Origin: DATAFO01 sp046728935
GTDB lineage: Bacteria > Actinomycetota > Thermoleophilia > Solirubrobacterales > 70-9
Direction of reading: 5' to 3'
Assembly: GCA_046728935.1 (NCBI GenBank)
Contig: JBKPFS010000033.1
Location: 1-47,423, forward strand
DNA length: 47,423 nucleotides
Position 1 is the stretch's first letter, and every line of letters begins with the position of its first letter. The notes beneath the pieces were generated by a model that had not been told where the DNA came from, made no database searches, and saw only the letters and a program-made list of their open reading frames with translations. The position numbers and the translations under genes are program-made. Shown piece after piece: positions 1 to 7,486 of the stretch.

Positions 1-312
1 CATGTAGCCGAAGGCGTAGGGAATCACCTCGCGGAGGTCGCACCAGGCGGCGAAGACGCCCGCGTAGGCGGGGGCGCCAACCGAGCGGTTGAAGTACGCA
101 CCCTCGATCCCGCACTGCAAACCAAGGATGAACACGAGGCCCCAGATCACGATCGTCGAGCCGAGGATCAGGATCCCGGCCTGGCGAAGCGCCTCGCCGA
201 AGAACTTCATCACGCGGCCGGAGTAGACGATCGCCATCACCCGGCCGCAGAAGCGGGCGATGTCGCCGAGCGAGGCGAGCCAGTCCCTCGGTACCGCGAG
301 CCAACCTGGCAT
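1..312 (-). CDS. YrbE/MlaE-family permease, second copy (YrbE1B-like), partial
   Basis: Integral membrane permease of a Mce (mammalian cell entry) lipid-import ABC system. The first 104 residues are present; the gene runs off the left edge of the window. The start is the ATG at 310-312. Residues about 35-65 hold an amphipathic region and the first hydrophobic segment (ILILGSTIVIWGLVFILGLQ), and then the MlaE-like stretch ending ...EVIPYAFGYM. It lies 76 bases downstream of another YrbE gene on the same strand, the usual yrbEA-yrbEB order that precedes mce genes. The mce genes themselves would lie outside the window. The family call is firm; the A/B naming is by position. Confidence 0.85.
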   Translation of the reverse strand, partial: MPGWLAVPRDWLASLGDIARFCGRVMAIVYSGRVMKFFGEALRQAGILILGSTIVIWGLVFILGLQCGIEGAYFNRSVGAPAYAGVFAAWCDLREVIPYAFGYM

Positions 313-388
313 CAGACAACCACCACCCGCCGCCCCCGGACGCGGGAGCAGCATGGAAATGCCCGAGCCAAGGGCGAGGGCAAGTTAT

Positions 389-1225
389 TCAGGGCGGGAG
401 CAGAGGAGGCGGCGGTCCTCCGTTGATGACCGAGATCTCGGGGTGGGTGGCCAAGAGGGTCTGGGTGAAGACGTAGTTGAAGGCGAACACGCCCAGGAAG
501 GCGATCACCACGGCCTCGTTCACGGCCCGGCCCACCCCCTCCGCGCCCCCGGAGGCGTTCATGCCCTTGTACGAGCAGACGACGGCGATGATCGCCCCGA
601 ACAGGGTGCACTTCAGCACCGAGCCCCAGAGGTCGGTGACCGAGGCGTTGTTGAACAGGGTGGCGAAGAAGCCGCCCAGGGGCTGGCCGTAGGCGATCTC
701 GGCGAAGAGACCGCCGGCGATCCCGAACAGCACGGCATAGACGTCCATCAGCCCTGTGATCAGCATCAACGCCAGGAACCGGGGCACGACCAGGTTCTTG
801 ATCGGATCCACGCCCAGCACCTGAAGCGCGTCGAGCTCCTCGCGGATCTTCCGCGCCCCGAGGTCGGCGGTGATCGCGGTCCCGGCGACCCCGGCGACGA
901 CGACCGCGGTGACGAAGGGGGCGAACTCCCTGACCGAGGCGAGGATGAAGAAGCCGCCCAACCGGTCGAGGGCGCCGAACAAAGACAGGAAGTTCGCGGC
1001 CTGAAGGCCGGGGGCGCCGAAGCCGAAGGCGACGGTCGAGATCATCATCGGAAACCAGCACAGCTGCAGCGCGAACAGGAACTGGCCCACGAACTCGCCC
1101 CCGTAGGGGTAGGGGGGGCGGACGGTGGCGACGATCGTCTTCCCGGTCAGGATCATCATGTTCCCGACCTGCTCGAAGAGCGACCTGGCGGGAAGGAACG
1201 CCCTGTCCGCGACGGATCTGACCAT
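389..1225 (-). CDS. YrbE/MlaE-family permease, first copy (YrbE1A-like)
   Basis: 278-residue membrane permease of a Mce-type lipid importer. The start is the ATG at 1223-1225, because GGAGGAGA sits directly upstream; an in-frame start at 1309 has no such site. The MlaE signature is clear: EELDALQVLGVDPIKNLVVPRFLALML, followed by several hydrophobic segments (FAPFVTAVVVAGVAGTAI, LITGLMDVYAVLFGIAGGLF, ALIA-type C-terminal segments). The EExDAL-Gxxxxxxxx-PR loop is the part that contacts the ATPase in this family. The C-terminus is a proline run. The downstream neighbour is a second YrbE, so this is the head of a yrbE-mce operon. Length is normal for the family (about 255-280). Confidence 0.9.
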   Translation of the reverse strand: MVRSVADRAFLPARSLFEQVGNMMILTGKTIVATVRPPYPYGGEFVGQFLFALQLCWFPMMISTVAFGFGAPGLQAANFLSLFGALDRLGGFFILASVREFAPFVTAVVVAGVAGTAITADLGARKIREELDALQVLGVDPIKNLVVPRFLALMLITGLMDVYAVLFGIAGGLFAEIAYGQPLGGFFATLFNNASVTDLWGSVLKCTLFGAIIAVVCSYKGMNASGGAEGVGRAVNEAVVIAFLGVFAFNYVFTQTLLATHPEISVINGGPPPPLLPP

Positions 1226-1324
1226 GTTCTCCTCCGGGGACCGGCCCTTCCGGTCTTCCGGGAGGAAGGGTATTCGATGCACGTCCGGTCCGCCACCCAC
1301 AACCGTCACGCCCGCGGCGGGCCG

Positions 1325-1363
1325 AAAACTGGCCGGTCAGCCGGTCCCAAAATGGCCGGTAAG
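1325..1363. promoter_or_regulatory. Repeated GCCGGT motif in divergent intergenic region (candidate operator)
   Basis: Between the divergent yrbE operon and the lipoprotein gene the hexamer GCCGGT occurs at 1332-1337, 1340-1345 and 1355-1360. Two of the copies sit in longer direct repeats, AAAACTGGCCGGTCAG (1325-1340) and AAAATGGCCGGTAAG (1349-1363). Direct repeats between divergent starts suggest a regulator binding site, but no partner protein can be named. Confidence 0.35.
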
Positions 1364-2085
1364 TGCGTGCTCGATGGTATGTTCCCCGCGCCTTGGGGGA
1401 GGAGACCACAAGCGCATGTAGACCTCGGCTCCTGGGCTTCAAGGCACGGACGCTCACCCTCCTGGTCGCAGTGATCGGGGCCTTGGCCCTCGCGAGCTGT
1501 GGCGACGGCGAGCGCCAGGACGTGAACGAGCCCGAAGGCGAGTTCCCGGTCGACGTCACGCAGTCCAAGTTCCCCACCCGCCAGCGGCTCGCGCAGACGA
1601 GCGACCTACAGCTGGGGATCGAGAACGTCGGCCAGGAGACCGTGCCCGACCTGGCGGTGACGATCTACACGGGCGACCAGAAGGCTGGCGAGCCCTTCGA
1701 CGTCCGCTCGGATCAGCCGGGGCTCGCGGACCCGAACCGGCCGGTGTGGATCCTCGAGGAGGGCTACCCCAAGCTCCTCACGCCGGGCGTCGAGGCGAAG
1801 AACCTCGACAGCGCCCCGACGGCGGGGGCCGCGGCCGCGCAGACGGACACCTTCTCGTTCGGCCCGCTCGCACCGGGCGACGGCAAGGACATCGTCTGGC
1901 GTGTGACCCCGGTCAAGGCCGGGACCTTCACCATCCACTACGAGCTCGCCGCCGGGCTTCAGGGCAACGCGAAGGCCGTGACGCCCGACGGAAGCCCGGT
2001 CGAGGGCGAGTTCGTGGTCACGATCTCAGACAAGCCCCCCAAGACCAGAGTCAACAACGCGGGGCAGGTCGAGGTCGTGCAATAG
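1363..2085 (+). CDS. Exported lipoprotein of unknown function
   Basis: A hydrophobic stretch (LTLLVAVIGALALASC) ends in a lipobox (LASC), so the mature protein should be lipid-anchored at Cys45 of this reading. The remaining 195 residues have an Ig/CARDB-like beta pattern: 'LQLGIENVGQETVPDLAVTI' and 'GPLAPGDGKDIVWRVTPVKAGTFTIHYELAAGLQG'. They end in a basic/polar tail, and no enzyme motif is visible. The start is uncertain. The listed GTG at 1363 gives a long n-region; TTG at 1393 is a plausible alternative. A strong GGAGGAG at 1398-1404 precedes an out-of-frame ATG at 1416 that is followed at once by TAG. The gene is divergent from the yrbE operon and may serve the cell envelope. Confidence 0.75.
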   Translation: MRARWYVPRALGEETTSACRPRLLGFKARTLTLLVAVIGALALASCGDGERQDVNEPEGEFPVDVTQSKFPTRQRLAQTSDLQLGIENVGQETVPDLAVTIYTGDQKAGEPFDVRSDQPGLADPNRPVWILEEGYPKLLTPGVEAKNLDSAPTAGAAAAQTDTFSFGPLAPGDGKDIVWRVTPVKAGTFTIHYELAAGLQGNAKAVTPDGSPVEGEFVVTISDKPPKTRVNNAGQVEVVQ

Positions 2086-2119
2086 CGGCGCCTGCGAACC
2101 TGCGCATCTCAGGCTCCTC

Positions 2120-2173
2120 GGCTGATCGTCTCGCTCACGTACGCTCTCAGTACGCTCGCGTCGCCGATCAGCC
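2120..2173. repeat. Palindromic intergenic element, 54 nt
   Basis: Outer arms GGCTGATCG (2120-2128) and CGATCAGCC (2165-2173) are perfect 9-bp complements. An inner stem CGTAC/GTACG (2138-2142/2150-2154) has a 7-nt loop. It lies between the lipoprotein stop and the next start. There is no T-run, so it is not a standard terminator. It resembles in layout the element at 12707-12772. Confidence 0.6.
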
Positions 2174-2190
2174 TGCGTCACCTGACCTGC

Positions 2191-3390
2191 TTGGTTCTCG
2201 CCGCCGCCCTTGGCGCGGGCTGCGGGTCTGACGACGCCAACACCACGGCGCCCACGGTCGCCGCGCCGCCGCCGACTCACGAGCAGGGCTCCGAGCGCCC
2301 CGCGACCGGCGACGGCAGCGGCGGGGTCACGCTGAAGACGGTCGGCCAGTTCGAACAGCCGCTCTACGTGACGCAGCCGCGGGCGGGTGACGACGCGCTG
2401 TTCGTGGTCGAGCAGTGCGGGCGCATCGCGCGTGTCGAGCCCGACGGCGAGGCCGCCACGTTCCTCGACCTCGGCGACCTGATCACCTGCGGTGGCGAGC
2501 AGGGGCTGCTCTCGATGGCGTTCGCGCCCGACCACCAGCGCAGCGGCAAGCTCTACGTCGACTACACGGACCGCAACGGCGACACCAGGGTGGTCGAGTA
2601 CACCCGCTCCGAGGATGAACCGCGCGTCGCCGATCCGGACAGCGCTCGCGAGCTCCTCCTCGTCGACCAGCCGTACACGAACCACAACGGAGGGCTGGTG
2701 CTCTTCGGCCCCGACGGTGACCTCTACATCGGCCTCGGCGACGGCGGCTCGGCCGGCGACCCGCAGCGAAACGGCCAGGACCTCTCGAGCCTGCTCGGCA
2801 AGATCCTTCGGATCGACCCGACGCCCGGCGGCGGACGGCCATACGGAATCCCGGCCGACAACCCGTTCGTCGACCGGGAGGGCGCGCGTCCCGAGATCTG
2901 GGCGTACGGGCTGCGCAACCCGTGGCGGTTCTCGTTCGACGCCGGGAAGGCGCCGGCATCGCTGTGGATCGGCGACGTCGGCCAGAGCGCGCTGGAGGAG
3001 ATCGACGGCCCGCTCTCCCACGGGGGCGCGGGCGCGAACCTCGGCTGGTCGGCGTTCGAGGGGACGGAGCGGCTCAACGAGGACCAGGAGGCGCCGGACG
3101 CGATCCCGCCTACCCTCGTCTACGGGCGCGACCGCGGGTGCTCGGTGACCGGCGGCTACGTCGTCCGCGACACCGACCTGCGCAGCCTCTACGGCCGCTA
3201 TCTCTACGGCGACTACTGCCAGGGCGAGCTGCGGAGCTTCATCCCCGCACGACGCGGCGGCGACGCGAGGGACGACCGTCCGCTGGGCGTCGACGTCCCA
3301 GCGCTGAGCTCGTTCGGGGAGGACGCCGCGGGGCACATCTACGCGACCTCGCTCAACGGCCCGGTCTACCGGCTGGCGCCCGACGATTGA
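2191..3390 (+). CDS. PQQ-dependent glucose/sorbosone dehydrogenase-like lipoprotein
   Basis: Six-bladed beta-propeller of the soluble quinoprotein glucose dehydrogenase (GdhB/YliI) family, exported and probably lipid-anchored (ALGAGC). The listed TTG start leaves only 10 residues before the lipobox Cys. A CTG at 2173 would give a better signal (MRHLTCLVLAAALGAGC), so the start is open. Family motifs in order: 'LFVVEQCGRI', 'GGEQGLLSMAF', 'NHNGG' near residue 165 (position of the catalytic His), 'GDGGSAGDP', 'GKILRIDP', 'YGLRNPWRFSFD', 'IGDVGQ' and C-terminal 'GPVYRLAP'. The substrate is unknown; these proteins oxidise sugars or sugar aldehydes with PQQ in the periplasm or at the outer face. 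A paralogue follows 19 bases downstream. Confidence 0.87.
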   Translation: MVLAAALGAGCGSDDANTTAPTVAAPPPTHEQGSERPATGDGSGGVTLKTVGQFEQPLYVTQPRAGDDALFVVEQCGRIARVEPDGEAATFLDLGDLITCGGEQGLLSMAFAPDHQRSGKLYVDYTDRNGDTRVVEYTRSEDEPRVADPDSARELLLVDQPYTNHNGGLVLFGPDGDLYIGLGDGGSAGDPQRNGQDLSSLLGKILRIDPTPGGGRPYGIPADNPFVDREGARPEIWAYGLRNPWRFSFDAGKAPASLWIGDVGQSALEEIDGPLSHGGAGANLGWSAFEGTERLNEDQEAPDAIPPTLVYGRDRGCSVTGGYVVRDTDLRSLYGRYLYGDYCQGELRSFIPARRGGDARDDRPLGVDVPALSSFGEDAAGHIYATSLNGPVYRLAPDD

Positions 3391-3409
3391 GCCGTTACCC
3401 TTCGGCGCG

Positions 3410-4612
3410 ATGGCGGGGCTGGTCGACGGACGGCGGGCGCGGGTTGCCGCGATCGCGTCCGCCCTCGCGATCTCGATCGCGCTGGCGCTCGCCGGGCGCG
3501 AGTCCGGCAGCCGGGCGAGCGCGGGCGGGGGCGTGGCGCTGGATCAGATCGGCACCTTCGACGCTCCGGTCTACGTCGACAACGCGCCCCATCGGCCCAA
3601 GCTCCTGTTCGTGGTCGAGCAGACGGGGACGATCCGAGTGCTTCGCAAGGGACACAAGCTGGGCAAGCCGTTCCTCGACATCTCCGACCGGGTCCTCTAC
3701 GGGGGGGAGCAGGGCCTGCTCTCGGTGGCGTTCGACCCGAAGTACCGAAGGAACGGGCGCTTCTTCGTCTACTTCACGAACAGGGACGGCGACAACGAGG
3801 TCGACTCCTTCAAGCGCCGGCCGCACAAGGCGACCCGCGCGCGGCGCAAATCGCGTCGCAAGGTGATCGAGTTCTCGCACCCGGGGCACGAGAACCACAA
3901 CGGCGGTCAGCTCCAGTTCGGCCCCGACGACCTCCTCTACACCGGGACCGGGGACGGGGGTGGCGCCGGTGATCCGGCCAACAACGCCCAGGACAAGGGC
4001 AGCCTGCTCGGCAAGCTGCTGCGGATCAAGCCGAAGCGAAAGGGGGGCCACCGCTCGCCGAAGTCGAACCCGTTCGTCGGCGAGGCAGGGCGCGACGAGA
4101 TCTACTCGCTCGGCCTCCGCAACCCGTATCGCTTCTCGTTCGACAGCAAGACCGACGACATCCTGATCGGCGACGTCGGCCAGGGCACGAGGGAGGAGAT
4201 CGACCACACCACGCTCGCCGGAGCGAAGGGCGCCAACTTCGGCTGGGACTGCCGTGAGGGCTCGATCGCCTACACGGGTCCGCCGGGCAGCCCCTCGCCA
4301 GCGTGCTCCGGGATCAGCGGGCTGACCGACCCCATCTACGACTACCCCACCCACGTCGGCGGCACCTGCGCCGTGATCGGCGGCTTCGTGGTCCGCGACA
4401 GCTCCCTGCCGTCGCTGACGGGTCGCTACCTGTACAGCGACAACTGCGCTGGGTTCATCCACTCGCTGAATCCGTTCGCGTCGAACCCCGCTGCGACCGA
4501 TGCGGACACGGGGCTCGACGTCGCAAGCCCCGGCGGATTCGGCGAGGCAGCGAGGGGCAGGATCTACGTCACCTCCCTGAGCGGTCCCGTCTACCGCATC
4601 GTCTCGGGCTAG
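3410..4612 (+). CDS. PQQ-dependent glucose/sorbosone dehydrogenase-like exported protein (paralogue)
   Basis: 400-residue paralogue of the preceding gene. The N-terminus is a Sec-type signal (basic RRAR, then 'VAAIASALAISIALALA') without a lipobox Cys, so it is probably secreted or membrane-tethered. Motifs: 'LLFVVEQTGTIRVL', 'GGEQGLLSVAFDP', 'HENHNGGQLQFGPDDLLY', 'GDGGGAGDPANNAQD', 'LGLRNPYRFSFD', 'IGDVGQGTREEID', 'GPVYRIVSG'. Compared with its neighbour it carries a basic insert (RRPHKATRARRKSRRK) and a Cys-containing insert near the C-terminus ('SPACSGISGLTDPIYDYP', 'GGTCAVIGG', 'SDNCAG'). It starts 19 bases after the first copy and is probably co-transcribed. Substrate unknown. Confidence 0.87.
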   Translation: MAGLVDGRRARVAAIASALAISIALALAGRESGSRASAGGGVALDQIGTFDAPVYVDNAPHRPKLLFVVEQTGTIRVLRKGHKLGKPFLDISDRVLYGGEQGLLSVAFDPKYRRNGRFFVYFTNRDGDNEVDSFKRRPHKATRARRKSRRKVIEFSHPGHENHNGGQLQFGPDDLLYTGTGDGGGAGDPANNAQDKGSLLGKLLRIKPKRKGGHRSPKSNPFVGEAGRDEIYSLGLRNPYRFSFDSKTDDILIGDVGQGTREEIDHTTLAGAKGANFGWDCREGSIAYTGPPGSPSPACSGISGLTDPIYDYPTHVGGTCAVIGGFVVRDSSLPSLTGRYLYSDNCAGFIHSLNPFASNPAATDADTGLDVASPGGFGEAARGRIYVTSLSGPVYRIVSG

Positions 4613-4959
4613 CGGCGGCTGGTCCTCCCGGGGCGCTGTCCGCGGCCTGTGTGGGGGCGAGCGGGTTCACCGATCCGATCCATGTCTACTCCCACGCCGA
4701 GATGGGCTGCGGACGCTCAGCGGTCATCGGGGGCTACGTCGTCCGGGATCGCTCCCTGCCGGCCTTCGGCTGATACCTCTACACCGACCTCTGCGGAGGC
4801 GACATTCGCTCGCTCAACCCCTACGCCAGCAATCCGACCGCGTCCGACATCTCCGAGGACGTGCACGTGGAGCTGCCCACGTCGTTCGGCGAGGGCCACC
4901 GCGGACGGCTCTTCGTAGCCTCGTTTCTGGGACCCGTGTACCGGTTGGTGCCCGGCTAG
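4613..4959 (+). pseudogene. Decayed third copy of the PQQ-dehydrogenase-like gene (C-terminal fragment)
   Basis: Directly after the stop at 4610-4612 the sequence reads, in one frame, a C-terminal piece closely matching the preceding protein: 'AGPPGALSAACVGASGFTDPI' for 'TGPPGSPSPACSGISGLTDPI', 'SAVIGGYVVRDRSLPAFG' for 'CAVIGGFVVRDSSLPSLTG', then an in-frame TGA (4771-4773), then 'YLYTDLCGGDIRSLNPYASNP' for 'YLYSDNCAGFIHSLNPFASNP', ending 'FLGPVYRLVPG' and TAG at 4957-4959. About 115 residues of a tandem paralogue remain; the N-terminal 280 or so are gone, and the fragment has a nonsense codon where the intact copy has an Arg (GRYLY). No start codon or ribosome site is evident. Confidence 0.85.
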
Positions 4960-5010
4960 AGCGCTGGGGAGTACAGTCCCCGCGCACCCCGAGCGAGGAG
5001 GATGTGCCCG

Positions 5011-6591
5011 ATGGAGTCCGCGACGCACCCCGACGCACCGAGCGCCCAGCGCGACGGCGCAGCAACAAACGGCGCCCCGGCCGGCGAGACGATCGACGTG
5101 CATCGGCCCATCGACGGCTCGGTGCTCGCCACCGTCTCCGTCGACTCGCCGGAGCGCGTGGGCGAGGTCGTGGCCAGGGTCCGGGCGGCCCAGCCCGCCT
5201 GGGAGGAGCTCGGCTTCGAGGGCAGGCGGCGATGGCTCGAGGCGCTGCGGGACTGGATCCTCGACCACCAGGACGAGCTCGACGATCGGATGCAGGAGGA
5301 GAGCGGCAAGGTGCGCGCGGACGCCGCGCTGGAGGCCTTCTACCTGCTCGATGCGATCAACTTCTGGTGCGATCGCGGGCCGCGGTGGCTCGCCGACGAG
5401 ATCGTTCCCGCGCACGTGCCGCTCCTGCGGACGCGGCGCGCCAAGATCACCTACCGCCCGTACCCGGTGGCGGGCGTCATCAGCCCCTGGAACTTCCCCC
5501 TGATCCTCTCGCTGGGCGACGGAATCCCGGCTTTGGTCGCCGGATCCGCGCTTGTGATCAAGCCCTCGGAGTTCACCCCGCTGACACTGATGGAGCTGGA
5601 GCGCGCCTGGAAGGAGGACCTCGGCGCCCCGGACGTCTTCGCGGTCGTCAATGGCACCGGCGAGACCGGCGGCGCGCTCGTCGACGAGTGCGACTTCATC
5701 CAGTTCACGGGCTCCGAGCGAACCGGCAAGCTCGTGATGAAGCGTGCCGCCGAGACGCTGACCCCGCTCAGCCTCGAGCTCGGCGGCAAGGACCCGATGA
5801 TCGTCACCCGCGACGCCGACATCGAGCGGGCGGCGAACGCCGCCTGCTTCGGCGGCCTCATGAACACCGGCCAGATCTGCCTCTCGATCGAGCGCGTCTA
5901 CGTCGAGGAACCGGTCTATGACGAGTTCGTCGACCTCCTTCGGGCGAACGTCGAGAAGCTGCGCCAGGGCGCCGATGGACGCACCTACTCCGCCGAGGTC
6001 GGCGCGATGACCTCGCCCAACCAGATCGAGATCGTCTCCGAGCACGTCGAGGACGCGCGCAAGGCGGGCGCCCGGATCCTCACCGGCGGCAGGCGCAAGG
6101 ACGGGCCCGGCGACTGGTACGAGCCCACGCTGATCGCCGACGCCGACCACTCGATGAAGGTGATGCGAGAGGAGACCTTCGGGCCGGTGATCCCGGTGAT
6201 GAAGGTGAAGGACGCCGACGAGGCTGTGCGGATGGCCAACGACACCCCCTACGGCCTCGGCGGCTCGGTGTTTGCGAGCAACGCCGAGCAGGGCGAGCGC
6301 ATCGCGCGCCGGATCGAGGCCGGAACGGTCGCCGTCAACGACCTCTTCGTCACCAACTACTCGTTCCTGGGCCTGCCGATGGGCGGCTGGAAGCACTCGG
6401 GGATCGGCTACCGCCACGGGCCCGCGGGGATCCGCAAGTTCTGCCGCACCGAGTCGCTCACCGTGCCCAGGCTGCCGCAGCCCAAGCGCGAGTTCTTGTG
6501 GTTCCCCTACAGCCCCAGGCAGCGTGGCTTCGTGCGCCGGCTGTATCGGTTCTTCAACGCCCGCGGGCTTCGCAACAGACTCGGGCTCTGA
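5011..6591 (+). CDS. NAD(P)-dependent aldehyde dehydrogenase
   Basis: 526-residue aldehyde dehydrogenase that oxidises an aldehyde to the acid in the cytoplasm. The ATG at 5011 is chosen because GAGGAGG (4995-5001) lies 9 bases upstream; the ATG at 5002 abuts that site. Motifs: 'PVAGVISPWNFPLILSLGDGIPALVAGSALVIKPSE' (cofactor site), 'FTGSERTGKLV', 'LELGGKDPMIV' (general-base Glu), 'NTGQICLSIERVYVEE' (catalytic Cys), 'EETFGPVIPVM', 'MGGWKHSGIGYRHG'. The C-terminus is about 35 residues longer than usual, with a basic aromatic tail ('KREFLWFPYSPRQRGFVRRLYRFF') that may bind membrane. The substrate cannot be read from sequence. It stands alone downstream of the dehydrogenase remnants. Confidence 0.93.
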   Translation: MESATHPDAPSAQRDGAATNGAPAGETIDVHRPIDGSVLATVSVDSPERVGEVVARVRAAQPAWEELGFEGRRRWLEALRDWILDHQDELDDRMQEESGKVRADAALEAFYLLDAINFWCDRGPRWLADEIVPAHVPLLRTRRAKITYRPYPVAGVISPWNFPLILSLGDGIPALVAGSALVIKPSEFTPLTLMELERAWKEDLGAPDVFAVVNGTGETGGALVDECDFIQFTGSERTGKLVMKRAAETLTPLSLELGGKDPMIVTRDADIERAANAACFGGLMNTGQICLSIERVYVEEPVYDEFVDLLRANVEKLRQGADGRTYSAEVGAMTSPNQIEIVSEHVEDARKAGARILTGGRRKDGPGDWYEPTLIADADHSMKVMREETFGPVIPVMKVKDADEAVRMANDTPYGLGGSVFASNAEQGERIARRIEAGTVAVNDLFVTNYSFLGLPMGGWKHSGIGYRHGPAGIRKFCRTESLTVPRLPQPKREFLWFPYSPRQRGFVRRLYRFFNARGLRNRLGL

Positions 6592-6658
6592 GCGCTTGAC
6601 GATCGGCGGCGCGGGCCCGCCGCTGCCTCAGATAGACATCGGGCGCGGGGCTCGACGA

Positions 6659-6873
6659 ATGGAGATTCGCGAGCAACGGCTCGAGCTGGCCGGCTTCGGA
6701 ACCCGGGCGCTCGTGCTCGCGTCGAGGGCGCCGGTCCACCACGTGGGCGGGCTGCTGCGTGACGCCGCCGACGTCCGGCTCGAGACCGCGCCCGGAGGCC
6801 ATCTGGGCGTGCTCACCGGCCGCTCCGCCGAGCGCACCACCTGGCGTACGTGGACGAGTTCCTGCTCTCTATG
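6659..6873 (+). pseudogene. Remnant of an alpha/beta-hydrolase C-terminus, frameshifted
   Basis: Between the aldehyde dehydrogenase and the TetR gene one frame reads 'ASRAPVHHVGGLLRDAADVRLETAPGGHLGVLTGRSAERTTW'. This is the style of the last 60 residues of actinobacterial alpha/beta-fold hydrolases, with the catalytic-His motif GGHLGVLTGR. After TTW a one-base shift is needed to recover the expected ending 'YVDEFLLSM' (6847 on). The upstream catalytic region is missing. The end overlaps the 3' end of the TetR gene on the other strand. The match to the family is from memory of the motif, not a search. Confidence 0.55.
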
Positions 6874-7486
6874 ACGAGGCCGAGATCGCCGCCGCGGCGG
6901 TGCGGATCCAGAGCGCCTTCGCGCGCCGGAGATCCGGCGTGTCGCCCCGGTCGAGGCGCTCGAGCGCGAGCCCCTCGACGCCGGCGACGAGGAAAACAGC
7001 GGTCGAACCGCGCTCGCGCGGCGGCGGTCCGTCGTCGATCGCGCCCAGCAGGTCGCCCAGGGTGGCGCGGAAGTTGGCCTTCACCTCGCGCATGATCCGG
7101 GCGACCTCGGGCTCGACGACCGACTGCGAGGCGAAGTCGAAGTAGACGCGGCCGAGGCGCTCGTCGCGCTCGATCACGCGCCAGATGCCCGCGACGACGC
7201 CATCAACCAGCTTCAGCGCGGTCGTGGGCTCGCCGAGCCCGTCGAGGACCTCGCGGGTGATCTCCTCGGCGACGTCCCGGGCGACCGCGGCCACCAGGCC
7301 CTGCTTGGAGCCGAAGTGGTAGCCGATCAGCGCCTTGTTCTGGCCCGACGCCGCCGCGACCTTGGCGGTCGTCAGGCCCGCGTAGCCGTCGCGCTTCAGC
7401 ACGTCGAGGGCGCCGTCGAGGATCCGCTCGCGGGCCCCGGACGGGGGACGCCCGGGGCCCGGTCGTGGCTGCGCGACCGTGGTCAT
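6869..7486 (-). CDS. TetR-family transcriptional regulator
   Basis: 205-residue TetR-type repressor. The N-terminal helix-turn-helix is clear at about residues 17-63: 'RERILDGALDVLKRDGYAGLTTAKVAAASGQNKALIGYHFGSKQGLVAAV'. The C-terminal ligand domain is of TetR_C type with no identifiable ligand. Its ATG (7484-7486) directly abuts the TAG of the R2lox gene (7487-7489), so the two are one operon. The promoter of that operon carries a palindrome in its spacer (8504-8521), the natural candidate for its operator; that link is an inference. Confidence 0.9.
   Translation of the reverse strand: MTTVAQPRPGPGRPPSGARERILDGALDVLKRDGYAGLTTAKVAAASGQNKALIGYHFGSKQGLVAAVARDVAEEITREVLDGLGEPTTALKLVDGVVAGIWRVIERDERLGRVYFDFASQSVVEPEVARIMREVKANFRATLGDLLGAIDDGPPPRERGSTAVFLVAGVEGLALERLDRGDTPDLRRAKALWIRTAAAAISASS

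Noticed and set aside
6605..6626. GC-rich hairpin after the aldehyde dehydrogenase as a terminator
   Set aside because: Only a short GCGGGCCCGC palindrome, no T-run; common by chance at this GC content.
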